A stretch of 13,305 nt of DNA from an uncultured Collinsella sp. (GCA_902474645.1 CABRWN010000040.1:1-13305), one strand, 5' to 3'; counted from the stretch's first letter, positions 1 to 7,350 are shown. Numbers and translations are program-made. The notes: generated by a model from the letters alone, not told the origin.

Positions 1-519
1 GGTCAGAGCGGCGGCGTAGGCGGGGTCGTCGGTCAGTGCCGGCTCCGGCGCCTGGTCGAGCATGGCACGGATGGCGCCGACGGCGTCCTCGCGCTTGACC
101 TCCCACACGCGGTGCGTAATGCCCGCGGGGTCGGTGACGGCGTAGAGCGAGGCGCCCTCTTTGGCAGCGCCCAGGATGATGTCCATGACGGGCGACGCCT
201 CGTAGGCGAGCGACACGGGGCGCGGCTGAACTTTGAGTTCGGCGATCGCGCGCGCGGCGGCGGCCACGTCGGCGCTGGCATCGCCCTTGCCGCCCGCAAG
301 TACACTCGTCGGGCAGATCGCCACGACACCCGTCACACGTCCCGGCTCGCCCGAGCATTCGTACACGTAATACGCCGCACCCGGGTCCTTGAGCATCAGA
401 CCATCGGCAATGGCTTCGCGCAGGGCTTCGTTGTCACTTAGAATACTGCCCATTGCAGGCAGCGCCTCGAGCACGCGGTCCTGAGCCGGGCGGATGCAGG
501 GAAACGGAAGTGCTTTCAT
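1..519 (-). CDS. DUF1015-like protein, partial (C-terminus beyond window)
   Basis: An open minus-strand frame of 173 codons begins with ATG at 519 and runs off the left edge. The start reads MKALPFPCIRPAQDRV and is preceded by an AGGA-type ribosome site. The middle has the pattern AYYVYECSG (about residues 50-58), then VTGVVAI, then PVSLAY (about 107-112), and finally ITHRVWEVKRED (about 134-145). This order (an N-terminal PF-x-IRP, a YVY strand, a 'pv-l-Y' strand and an H-x-W strand) resembles DUF1015 proteins, which are often neighbours of serA and serC in Clostridia and related bacteria. The function of the family is not established. The PPYDV segment and the HE-x-T motif usual in canonical members are not visible, so this would be a short, diverged member. 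The diagnostic region expected further on (an ADGHHR-like motif) lies outside the window. The gene follows the M20 peptidase by 39 bp on the same strand and is probably cotranscribed with it. Confidence 0.6.
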   Translation of the reverse strand, partial: MKALPFPCIRPAQDRVLEALPAMGSILSDNEALREAIADGLMLKDPGAAYYVYECSGEPGRVTGVVAICPTSVLAGGKGDASADVAAAARAIAELKVQPRPVSLAYEASPVMDIILGAAKEGASLYAVTDPAGITHRVWEVKREDAVGAIRAMLDQAPEPALTDDPAYAAALT

Positions 520-558
520 GGGCGGTCCTAACGCGCGAGTCGGTTTGTTCGCGGCTTA

Positions 559-1779
559 TTATGCCCCAACTTGGCCGCTCGCGTCCCAGAGCACGTTATC
601 GGCGAGCGCGATTAGCACCTGCTGACAACGAACGATATCGGCGTGGGGTACATATTCGTTGGGCTTGTGCGCGAGCGCGAGCGACCCGGGACCGTAGCTC
701 ATGCAATTGCGGTTACCTGTCTTGCCGGCAATGACGGCGGTGTCGGTGTAGCCGGTAAAGAAGCCGACGGTCGTGTCCGCGTCCGTCACGTCATCGGCGG
801 CACGCTTGAGCGCTGCTAGAAGGGGAGAGGTCGGATCGCGCTCGATAGCGGGGCGGTCGCCTGTCACGGTATAGCTTCCATGGCAGCCGGGGTCCGCGGC
901 TTCGGCGCCGGCGATGGCCTGCTCTACCATGCTCTTCGCGACGGCCGTATCGGTCGGCGGAGTCGGGCGCATATCGACCCAGACCTTGGCGCGGTCGGGC
1001 ACGACATAGGGGCGATATCCGCCCTCGATTTGGCCAAACGTGATGGTCGAAGACCCCAGCTCATCGTGCGCGGGCAGCGCCACAAACGCGCGACGGAGCG
1101 AACACACGACCTCGGCCATGGCGGCGACGGCATCCGCGCCCTTCCAGGGCTGGCTCGCATGCGCCGTCACGCCAGCCATTTCAATCTCGAACCACGTACG
1201 CCCCTTGTGCGCCACCTGGATCTGTCCGTCGGTGGGCTCGGTGTCCAGCACCCATTCGTGCGAACCGACCCAGCCAGCATCGATCGCGGCCTCTGAGCCA
1301 CGCATAAAATCTTCCTCGTCGACCGAGCAGATGAGCGAAAAGCCGCGACGGGGCAGCGCGCCATCCGCCACCACGTGCTCGAGCGTATGGACCAGTGCGG
1401 CAATGGCGCAGGCCAGGCCACCCTTCATGTCGCAGGCGCCACGGCCATAGAGTTTGTCGTTACGCACAACCGTTCCGAGCGGCGGAATGTCCGCGTCCCA
1501 GCCATCGCCCAGTGTAACGGTATCCATATGGCAGATATAGACGAGTCGCGGTTCGTCGCTTTGGCCCGGCACGGTGACCATAAGGTTGCGGCGCCCGGGG
1601 AGTACTTCGAGCTCTGCAATCTGCACGGCATCGAGTACCGGATTGCTCAGCTGCTCCAACCGTTCCTCAACCAACGCTTTGATATAGCGTTCAATCTCGC
1701 CCTCATACGCACCTAGGTCGGAACTGTCGATCCGCACGAGCCCTTGCGTAAGCCGCCAAGCAAAATCAGTATCAACCAT
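559..1779 (-). CDS. M20-family zinc metallopeptidase (ArgE/DapE/CPG2 type)
   Basis: This 406-residue cytoplasmic hydrolase belongs to the M20 family of di-zinc exopeptidases and deacylases. Expected metal ligands and catalytic residues are visible: CHMDT (H84, D86), YGRGACDMKGG (bridging D117), VDEED (general base E155, ligand E156), LDTEP (D179 or E181) and a C-terminal HKPNEY (H371). TAHAS (H207) marks the lid/dimerisation domain, roughly residues 190-300. The length is normal for the family. I chose ATG 1779, preceded by GTGAGGTGCCT. The frame stays open to 1926, but that extension would cross the serA terminator and reads like non-coding DNA. Substrate cannot be read from the sequence: acetylornithine, succinyl-diaminopimelate and dipeptides are all handled by relatives. 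A 15-bp palindrome lies just upstream, and a DUF1015-like gene follows. Confidence 0.93.
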   Translation of the reverse strand: MVDTDFAWRLTQGLVRIDSSDLGAYEGEIERYIKALVEERLEQLSNPVLDAVQIAELEVLPGRRNLMVTVPGQSDEPRLVYICHMDTVTLGDGWDADIPPLGTVVRNDKLYGRGACDMKGGLACAIAALVHTLEHVVADGALPRRGFSLICSVDEEDFMRGSEAAIDAGWVGSHEWVLDTEPTDGQIQVAHKGRTWFEIEMAGVTAHASQPWKGADAVAAMAEVVCSLRRAFVALPAHDELGSSTITFGQIEGGYRPYVVPDRAKVWVDMRPTPPTDTAVAKSMVEQAIAGAEAADPGCHGSYTVTGDRPAIERDPTSPLLAALKRAADDVTDADTTVGFFTGYTDTAVIAGKTGNRNCMSYGPGSLALAHKPNEYVPHADIVRCQQVLIALADNVLWDASGQVGA

Positions 1780-1805
1780 AGGCACCTCACAGATAGTTAG
1801 GTCAA

Positions 1806-1820
1806 CATACAGATTGTATG
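1806..1820. promoter_or_regulatory. 15-bp palindrome upstream of the M20 peptidase
   Basis: The sequence CATACAGATTGTATG has perfect 6-bp arms around a 3-nt centre. It lies between the serA terminator and the ATG at 1779, in the only place where a promoter for the peptidase could be. Read on the minus strand it includes TACAAT, a good -10 match, without a clear -35. It could be an operator overlapping the promoter; no regulator is identified. Confidence 0.4.
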
Positions 1821-1857
1821 CCAAGAAGCGGCTCGGTGCATTTAATGGAGGGCTCAC

Positions 1858-1894
1858 AAAAACGGGGACGCCTCTCGTGCGAAAGGCGCCCCCG
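1858..1894 (-). terminator. Rho-independent terminator of serC-serA
   Basis: On the minus strand an 11-bp stem (CGGGGGCGCCT pairing with AGGCGTCCCCG, one G-T pair) encloses a 10-nt loop and is followed by TTTTT. It lies about 60 bp after the serA stop codon, so it separates serA from the downstream M20 peptidase. Confidence 0.92.
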
Positions 1895-1912
1895 CGGGCA
1901 TTCAATGTCAGC

Positions 1913-1943
1913 GACGGGCAGGCCACATGGGGAACTGCCCGTC
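1913..1943. repeat. Inverted repeat between the serA stop codon and its terminator
   Basis: Perfect 9-bp arms, GACGGGCAG and CTGCCCGTC, surround a 13-nt loop. There is no T tract after it, so it is not a terminator on its own. It could protect the 3' end of the serA message or assist the terminator that follows. Confidence 0.55.
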
Positions 1944-1956
1944 AGATCAGCCGGCG

Positions 1957-3120
1957 CTATTTGATCACGCGCACGCGATACATCGACGGAATCTGCTTGA
2001 GCGCCTCGATGGTGCTGCTGTCCAGGTGCTCGTCGGTGTCGAACATGGTGTAGGCGTTCTCGCCGGCAGACTCGTTGGTCATACGCTGCACGTTGGCGTT
2101 GTCCTTGGCCAGGATGGCCGTGATCTGGCCGATCATGTTGGGCACGTTGGCATGCAGGCAGGCAATGCGGCTTGCAGCGCGCGCCTTGCCCATGCTGCAA
2201 GCGGGGTAGTTGACGCTGTGGGCGATGTTACCGTTCTCCAGGTAATCCTTGAGCTCGCTGATGGCCATATCGGCGCAGTTGGCCTCGGCCTCGCCAGTGC
2301 CGGCGCCCGAGTGCGTGGTGATAAACGTATTGGGCATCTTGACGGTCTTGGGCGTGGCAAAGTCGCAGCTAAACCAGCTGAGCTTGCCCTCGCGCAGGGC
2401 AGCGTCGACGGCGTCCTCGTCAATGATGGTTTCGCGCGCGTAGTTGATGAGCACGGCGTCGGGTGCCAGCAAGTTAATCTGCTCGGTGCTGATCATGCCG
2501 ATGGTGTCTGCCTTGCTGGGCACGTGCACGGTGAGGTAGTCGCAGCCGCGGCACAGATCCTCGAGCGTGCCCACGCGCTGCACCTCGCGGCTCAGCACCC
2601 ACGCGTGCTCAACGGAAATGAACGGATCGTAGCCGTAGACGTCCATGCCCAGATCGACGCAGGCGTTGGCGACCTTGGAGCCCACGTTGCCCAGGCCGAT
2701 GACGCCGATGCGCTTGCCCTTGAGCTCGCGGCCCACAAAGGCCTTCTTGGCCTTCTCGGCATCGACCTGGATCTCGGGGTCGTCGGCGTTGTCGCGCACC
2801 CAGTTCATCGACTGCACCACGCCACGGCTCGAGAGCACCAGCATGCCTAGGACGAGCTCCTTAACGGCGTTGCTGTTGGCGCCGGGGGAGTTAAAGACGA
2901 CGACGCCCTTCTTGGCGTACTCCTCGATGGGGATGTTGTTGACGCCGGCGCCGCAGCGGGCGATGGCGCGGATGCCCTCGGGCAGCTCGTAGCCGTGCAG
3001 GTCGGTCGAGCGCATCAGGATGGCGTCGGCCTCTTTGGCGGTGCTCACAAATTCGTAGCCCTCGCCAAACTCTACTTTGCCGTCCTTGGTGATGTCGTCG
3101 ATGGTTTTGATCTTGCGCAT
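1957..3120 (-). CDS. serA: D-3-phosphoglycerate dehydrogenase
   Basis: This 387-residue protein oxidises 3-phosphoglycerate to 3-phosphohydroxypyruvate with NAD+, the first committed step of serine synthesis. It has the split substrate domain of D-2-hydroxyacid dehydrogenases, a Rossmann domain with GLGNVG (142-147) and the NAD-ribose-binding D165 (YGYDPF), R229 in NYAR, and H270 in TTHSGAGTGEAE. A C-terminal ACT domain (about 318-387) is where serine feedback is expected. The usual catalytic Glu of the DVF-x-x-EP motif is absent: the equivalent stretch reads CDFATPK (252-258). As I recall, the short clostridial-type SerA proteins share this change, so it looks like a subfamily trait rather than damage. 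A strong AAGGAG site precedes ATG 3120. The gene follows serC by 68 bp, and the two probably form one operon. Confidence 0.95.
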   Translation of the reverse strand: MRKIKTIDDITKDGKVEFGEGYEFVSTAKEADAILMRSTDLHGYELPEGIRAIARCGAGVNNIPIEEYAKKGVVVFNSPGANSNAVKELVLGMLVLSSRGVVQSMNWVRDNADDPEIQVDAEKAKKAFVGRELKGKRIGVIGLGNVGSKVANACVDLGMDVYGYDPFISVEHAWVLSREVQRVGTLEDLCRGCDYLTVHVPSKADTIGMISTEQINLLAPDAVLINYARETIIDEDAVDAALREGKLSWFSCDFATPKTVKMPNTFITTHSGAGTGEAEANCADMAISELKDYLENGNIAHSVNYPACSMGKARAASRIACLHANVPNMIGQITAILAKDNANVQRMTNESAGENAYTMFDTDEHLDSSTIEALKQIPSMYRVRVIK

Positions 3121-3172
3121 GAAAAGCTCCTTAGCGAGTTTGATAAAACAAGTGGTTTGAATTGGCTGGTCG

Positions 3173-3189
3173 GCCCGCGCGTTGCGGGC
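3173..3189. repeat. Hairpin in the serC-serA intergenic gap
   Basis: Perfect 6-bp arms GCCCGC and GCGGGC with a 5-nt loop start at the serC stop codon. No T tract follows on the minus strand, so it is unlikely to be a full terminator. It may set RNA stability or the relative expression of serC and serA. Confidence 0.5.
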
Positions 3190-4313
3190 TAGTTAGATCG
3201 CGGACTCAAACTATGCTGCGCTTCGAAGTCCTTCATGTACGAGGCCAATGCCTGCACGTCTTCCATGGTCACGGCGTTGTAGACACTGGCGCGCATACCG
3301 CCCACCAGGCGATGGCCCTTGACGTTTTGAATCTGGTGCTCGGCCGCGCCTGCGACAAAGGCCGCGTCGAGTTCGGCGTCGTCGGTGCGGAAGGTGACGT
3401 TGGCGATGGAGCGACTGTCTTTCTGCGTGGTGCCATGGAACAGCTCGCTGTGCTCGAGCAGGTCATAGAGCAGGTTGGCCTTGGCCCAGTTGCGCTCGGC
3501 CATGGCGGCAAGTCCGCCGGTCTCCTCGACCCAGTGGAATACCTTGCCGCACACGTAGATGCCAAAGGTGTTGGGCGTGTTGAGCATGGAGCCCTTGGCG
3601 GCCTGGGTCTTAAGGTCCATGTACTGCGGCGTCTGCGCAAAGGCGGGGCCGTCGGCGATGAGATCGTCGCGCACGATGACCACGGTCACGCCCGCGGCAC
3701 CGGCGTTTTTCTGCGCGCCGGCGTAAATGAGCCCGTAGCGCTCAACGTCGAGCGGCTGCGACAGAAAGCAGCTCGAGACATCGGCGACCAGCGGCACATC
3801 GCCGCAAGCGGGCAGCTCGTGGTACATGGTGCCAAAGATGGTGTTGTTCTGGCAGATGTAGACGTAGTCGAGCCCGTCGCCCGCGGCCTCGGCGGCAATG
3901 CGCGCGTTGATGTCAGCCATGTTGGGAATGCGGTCGAAGTTAGTGTCCTCGGAACTCGCGAGCAACACGGCCTCGCCGTACTTGGCGGCTTCTTGGTATG
4001 CCTTGTTGGCAAAGTTGCCGGTCACGATGTAGCCGGCGCGGCCGCGGCGCATGAGGTTCATAGGGATGCCCGCAAACTGCAGTGTGGCGCCGCCCTGCAA
4101 AAACAGGACGCGGTAGTTGTCGGGGATGCTCAGCAGGCGACGCAGGGTTGCCTCGGCGTCGTCGATGATCTGCTGGTACATGCTAGATCGATGGCTCATC
4201 TCGAGCACGGACATGCCGCAACCGCGGTAGTCCATCATCTCGTCGGCGATCTCGGCGAGCACGCTTGTAGGCAGTGCGGCCGGGCCAGCTGAGAAGTTGT
4301 GCACACGTGCCAT
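3189..4313 (-). CDS. serC: Phosphoserine aminotransferase
   Basis: This 374-residue PLP enzyme (class V aminotransferase fold) converts 3-phosphohydroxypyruvate and glutamate to phosphoserine and 2-oxoglutarate. The start VHNFSAGPAALP is typical of SerC. Other family marks are FLQGGAT (72-77) near the PLP phosphate, NNTIFGT (156-162), the PLP aspartate in VADVSS (D178), the Schiff-base lysine K202 in GAQKNAG, NTPNTF (245-250), and the substrate-phosphate region GGMRAS (338-343). Length is normal for the family. A GAGGGGG ribosome site precedes ATG 4313. It lies 68 bp upstream of serA on the same strand, so the two consecutive steps of serine synthesis are encoded together. No phosphoserine phosphatase gene is visible in the window. 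Confidence 0.97.
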   Translation of the reverse strand: MARVHNFSAGPAALPTSVLAEIADEMMDYRGCGMSVLEMSHRSSMYQQIIDDAEATLRRLLSIPDNYRVLFLQGGATLQFAGIPMNLMRRGRAGYIVTGNFANKAYQEAAKYGEAVLLASSEDTNFDRIPNMADINARIAAEAAGDGLDYVYICQNNTIFGTMYHELPACGDVPLVADVSSCFLSQPLDVERYGLIYAGAQKNAGAAGVTVVIVRDDLIADGPAFAQTPQYMDLKTQAAKGSMLNTPNTFGIYVCGKVFHWVEETGGLAAMAERNWAKANLLYDLLEHSELFHGTTQKDSRSIANVTFRTDDAELDAAFVAGAAEHQIQNVKGHRLVGGMRASVYNAVTMEDVQALASYMKDFEAQHSLSPRSN

Positions 4314-4352
4314 CTTCTAGTTCCCCCTCGTAGTCGTTTGAACGTTCGGGAT

Positions 4353-4358
4353 ACTTTA
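4353..4358 (-). promoter_or_regulatory. Possible -10 element for serC
   Basis: TAAAGT on the minus strand lies about 40 bp before the serC start, a sensible distance for a short leader. No convincing -35 box is seen at 17 bp, so the assignment is weak. The palindrome GAACGTTC lies between it and the gene. Confidence 0.25.
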
Positions 4359-4449
4359 GCACAGTGGAGCGCCAGGCGCGACCGCATCACGGTAAAACTC
4401 GACTGCGCCGCTATGATTTACAGGATGGTTACATGGGGGAGGGGTGACC

Positions 4450-4518
4450 TTACTCCTCAGGCAAATCCAAATCTGCGAGCGAAGACATGAGGTTCTCTAG
4501 GCGCTTGATCTCTTCGTC
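4450..4518 (-). pseudogene. Relic of a gene 3' end (about 22 codons)
   Basis: On the minus strand, 22 sense codons read DEEIKRLENL through DLDLPEE and end in TAA. The composition (amphipathic, acidic C-terminus) and codon choice look like the natural tail of a bacterial protein, not random DNA. The codon immediately before the first D is a TAG, so no full gene exists. An AGGAGG lies 9 nt before that TAG, just where a ribosome site would sit if the TAG were a start codon. It lies 23 bp after the antiporter stop codon and before serC. I do not recognise the parent family. A very short real gene with a mutated start is the alternative. Confidence 0.35.
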
Positions 4519-4541
4519 CTAAATTAGCTACCTCCTAGTCA

Positions 4542-6143
4542 CTACGATGCTAGCGTGGCGATGACGGCTTCGTCGCCGGCGTATATGAGGGTGTTGCCAT
4601 CGGGGATGATCGTCTGGCCTTCGCGCTTGAGCATCACCACAATAAACGGGTGCTTGCCCTGCGGCACGTCGCGCAGGCGCTGGCCGGCCAGGCGACCGTG
4701 GGGTGTCACGGTGACTTCGCGCAGCGTAACCTCGGCACGCTCTTCGAACGTCGGCGCGGCCATCACCAGCAGATCTCCTTCCTCGATGACGGTGTCGCCA
4801 TTGGGCAGTACCGGGTGCGCCCCGTCGCGCAGCACCAGGACCACGAGCATGTCGGTGGCGCTGCCAATGTCCGCGAGCGAGCGTCCGGCAAACGGATGTC
4901 CAGCGCCCACCTTGAGCTTTACAAACGACATGCCGTCCTCGTCGCGGTAGTCGTTAAAGGTGCGGCGCACGTCGCCGGTCGCATCGATCATATCGAACTT
5001 CTTCGCCACCGCCGGCAGCAACGAGCCCTGCACCACGATGCTCGACACGGCAATCACAAACACCAGGTCAAATAGGTCGTGTCCGCCGGGAACGCCGGCC
5101 ACCACGGCAAAGAGACTAAAGACGACCGAAGCCGCGCCGCGCAGGCCCGCCCAGCTTATGAGCGCGACCTGGCGGGGGCTCGTCTTAAAGGGCGCCAACA
5201 GCATTCCCACGGCGATGGGGCGGCTCACAAAGAGCATAAACGCCATGAGTGCTAGGCCCGGCAGCAGCATTTGCGGCAGGCGGGCGGGCGTCACGAGCAG
5301 GCCGAGCAAGAAGAAGATTGTCATCTCGGCCATCTCGGTGAGGGTGTCAAAGAAGTGCGCCATCTCGACTTTGCCGGTGATGTCGCTGGCACCCAGCACA
5401 ATGCCGGCCAGGTATACAGCCAAAAAGCCGTTGCCGCCCAGGTAGCTCGGCAGCGCGTAGGCGACGATCGCCACGGCGAACAAAAAGATGGTCTGCGCGC
5501 CCTCGGCCGTTTCGTGCGCGCGTTCAATCAGGCGGCCCGCCGCCCAGCCGATGGCAAGGCCCAGGCCCACGCCCAGGATAATCTGCTTAGCCAGCAGTGC
5601 GGGAATGTTGATGTCGCCGCCGGCCGCGAGTGTGGCGAGCACGGCAGTGAGCATGTAGGCGACGGGGTCGTTGGAGCCCGATTCGACCTCGAGCAGTGAG
5701 TCGGTGCCGCCCCTCAGCGACAGGTTGTGCTCGCGCAGAACGCTAAAGACGCTTGCCGCGTCGGTGGATGCCACGACCGATCCCAGCAGCAGGCCGCCGA
5801 TCCAGTCGAACCCCAGCGCGAAGTGGACGAACACGCCGGTGATGCCGGCAGTGATGACGACGCCGAGCGTGCTCAGCAGCACCGCCGGCGCAGCGACGGG
5901 CTTGGCGCGGTCGATATTGGTGTTAAAGCCGCCGTAGAACATGATGAACAGCAGCGCCGTGCTGCAGACGGTTTCGGTGAGCGCGTAGTCGCTAAAGTCG
6001 ATATGCGCCGGGCCGTTGACGCCCAACAGCATGCCGAGTGCGATAAAGATGAGCAGGGTGGGGAAGGGGAGTTTTTTGCCGACGGGTTTGATGGTCAGGC
6101 ACAGAATAATGACGAGGCCGATAAAGAGAAGAATCTGGTTCAT
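4542..6143 (-). CDS. CPA1-type K+(or Na+)/H+ antiporter with tandem RCK_C tail
   Basis: This 533-residue membrane protein exchanges cations for protons. Residues 1-380 form the Na+/H+ exchanger domain with about 12 hydrophobic segments. They include the VVASTDAASVFSVLRE motif (123-138, D128) and ESGSNDP (154-160, the N158-D159 pair of electroneutral CPA1 proteins). A cytoplasmic tail follows with two consecutive stretches of RCK_C (TrkA_C) character, about 404-466 and 476-531. Each ends in a '(D/N)G-x-T-x-I-x-x-GD' pattern: NGDTVIEEGD and DGNTLIYAGD. These domains usually bind a small ligand that gates transport. E. coli CvrA/NhaP2 is the nearest well-known protein, but it carries one RCK_C plus a CorC/HlyC-type domain, so this is only a family assignment. 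The AGGAG site lies 12 nt before ATG 6143, rather far. It is the first minus-strand gene after the divergent gap shared with the phosphatase. Confidence 0.92.
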   Translation of the reverse strand: MNQILLFIGLVIILCLTIKPVGKKLPFPTLLIFIALGMLLGVNGPAHIDFSDYALTETVCSTALLFIMFYGGFNTNIDRAKPVAAPAVLLSTLGVVITAGITGVFVHFALGFDWIGGLLLGSVVASTDAASVFSVLREHNLSLRGGTDSLLEVESGSNDPVAYMLTAVLATLAAGGDINIPALLAKQIILGVGLGLAIGWAAGRLIERAHETAEGAQTIFLFAVAIVAYALPSYLGGNGFLAVYLAGIVLGASDITGKVEMAHFFDTLTEMAEMTIFFLLGLLVTPARLPQMLLPGLALMAFMLFVSRPIAVGMLLAPFKTSPRQVALISWAGLRGAASVVFSLFAVVAGVPGGHDLFDLVFVIAVSSIVVQGSLLPAVAKKFDMIDATGDVRRTFNDYRDEDGMSFVKLKVGAGHPFAGRSLADIGSATDMLVVLVLRDGAHPVLPNGDTVIEEGDLLVMAAPTFEERAEVTLREVTVTPHGRLAGQRLRDVPQGKHPFIVVMLKREGQTIIPDGNTLIYAGDEAVIATLAS

Positions 6144-6292
6144 AGGGAGTGTCCGCTCCTGGGTGGTTGGCGTGGCACGGTCAGTTGTTTGCGGTTATTT
6201 GTACCCAAAGATGGTGGGTTTATGGGGTTGGATTGCGGGCGTGCGCGATATCGTCATAGACGGCTGACGTCTTTGCCTCTGCTCGGAAACCC

Positions 6293-6321
6293 TTTCCAGC
6301 TTTATTGCAACGGAGTACAAT
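6293..6321 (+). promoter_or_regulatory. Promoter of the metallophosphatase
   Basis: TTTCCA at 6293-6298 and TACAAT at 6316-6321 are separated by 17 bp. The -10 matches consensus at five of six positions and the -35 at four of six. It would give a leader of about 70 nt before the ATG at 6397. Confidence 0.6.
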
Positions 6322-6353
6322 GGGTAACGTTTAAGTTCAACTTGAAGTTTTAG

Positions 6354-6378
6354 TTGCGGCGCCGGGCTTCGGCCGCAA
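6354..6378 (+). promoter_or_regulatory. Leader hairpin next to the phosphatase ribosome site
   Basis: Arms TTGCGGC and GCCGCAA enclose an 11-nt loop and end four bases before the AGGAGAGG ribosome site. The stem leaves the site exposed. It could tune translation or mRNA stability. No known riboswitch is recognised. Confidence 0.4.
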
Positions 6379-6396
6379 TGCAAGGAGAGGCGTACC

Positions 6397-7065
6397 ATGG
6401 CGATCTATGTGACATCTGATGCTCACGGGCACGTGCGTGCGCTTGACGAGGCCCTGTCTAAGATCTCGTTGACGTCCGACGACACACTGTACGTGCTGGG
6501 CGACATGATCGATCGCGGGCCCGATCCGGTCGGCGTTATTAAGCTCGTGCGCTCGCTGTCCAACGCCCGCGTGCTCAAGGGCAATCACGAGCAGATCATG
6601 CTCGATGCCATCATTGGCCAGGATCCGCTCGATGCCGAGACCTGGGATATCAACGGTGGCTGGACGACGCGCGAGCAGCTCAACGACATGGAATTTGAGG
6701 CATACGAGGAGCTCGTGCGATGGATGGCCGCGCTGCCGCTCTACGCGGTGGCCGAGACCGAGGAGCGCCCGTATCTGCTGGTACATGCTGGAATCGAGAT
6801 GAAGGCGGCGCGCGCGTTTTTGCTTGAGCATGGCGTCGATTGTGCCGATGGCGTTGGAGCGGTGGGTGCCGATCGCGAGCTGCTGCAGCAGATGCTCGCG
6901 GTGCAGTCGTCCGATGACCTGCTATGGATTCGTCACGGCTATTGGGATGCGCCGACCGGGCTGCTTTCTACCGAGGGTAAGGGCCCGGTCGTGGTGAGCG
7001 GTCACACGCCCACGGTATCGCTTGGGCGCTATTGCGAGGTCGGTGGTCTGGCGGGGCTCGGTTAG
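6397..7065 (+). CDS. PPP-type metallophosphatase, ended early by an amber codon
   Basis: This is a calcineurin-like (PPP) phosphoesterase of 222 residues up to an in-frame TAG. All metal-binding motifs are present: SDAHGH (D8, H10), GDMIDRG (D36, D39), KGNHE (N63, H64), VHAG (H130) and SGHTP (H203). Relatives act as protein phosphatases or diadenosine tetraphosphatases; the substrate cannot be read here. The start is secure: AAGGAGAGG lies 6 nt before the ATG, with a promoter upstream. The reading frame continues after the TAG for 56 codons that look fully coding, so the natural protein was about 279 residues. The shortened product keeps all catalytic residues but loses the conserved C-terminal strands and may fold poorly. 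It could be a recent pseudogene, a readthrough gene or a base-call error. Confidence 0.88.
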   Translation: MAIYVTSDAHGHVRALDEALSKISLTSDDTLYVLGDMIDRGPDPVGVIKLVRSLSNARVLKGNHEQIMLDAIIGQDPLDAETWDINGGWTTREQLNDMEFEAYEELVRWMAALPLYAVAETEERPYLLVHAGIEMKAARAFLLEHGVDCADGVGAVGADRELLQQMLAVQSSDDLLWIRHGYWDAPTGLLSTEGKGPVVVSGHTPTVSLGRYCEVGGLAGLG

Positions 7066-7236
7066 GAATCGGGAGGCGGGCAGATCGTGCGCCTGGGCGG
7101 CGAGGATGCCGCCGGTGTGCCCGATCGCATCGATATCGATTGCGCCGCCGCCACCGGCTCCGAGTTTGGCCGCGTGGGCATCCTGCGCCTGGACGACGGG
7201 GCGGAGTTCTACGCGAACATCAACCCGGGCGAATAA
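7066..7236 (+). pseudogene. In-frame C-terminal segment of the phosphatase after the amber stop
   Basis: The 56 codons after the TAG at 7063-7065 stay in the same frame as the phosphatase. They read ESGGGQIVRLGG at the start, then PDRIDIDCAAATG and GRVGILRLDDGAEFYANI, and end in TAA. This matches the closing part usual in PPP-type phosphatases, in which an 'IDxD/G...G.L..LRLDDG' strand pair ends the fold. Third positions are GC-rich as in intact neighbouring genes, so decay, if any, is recent. Only a single base change is needed to explain the interruption (for example GAG or CAG to TAG). Confidence 0.75.
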
Positions 7237-7259
7237 TCGGTGCAAGTGGTAGCTAATTT

Positions 7260-7348
7260 GGGACGGGGCTTTTTTGACTACTTTTGCCCTTCTGCCCGCT
7301 AATTGATTTCTCTGGGACGGGGATTAAATAATCATTTGGCTGCCCGCT
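7260..7348. repeat. Degenerate tandem duplication of a ~50-bp unit
   Basis: GGGACGGGG occurs at 7260-7268 and 7314-7322. CTGCCCGCT occurs at 7292-7300 and 7340-7348, in the same order. The offsets, 54 and 48 bp, show two diverged copies of one unit with an internal length change. Confidence 0.55.
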
Positions 7349-7350
7349 GG

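Noticed and set aside
1780..1926. Upstream extension of the M20 peptidase to 1926
   Set aside because: It would read through the serA terminator hairpin, has no homology-like sequence, and ATG 1779 has a good ribosome site.
1927..4292. Long plus-strand open frames opposite serA and serC (307 and 376 codons)
   Set aside because: They lie entirely antisense to clear enzymes with conserved motifs and arise from GC-rich third positions. They have no ribosome sites or recognisable domains.
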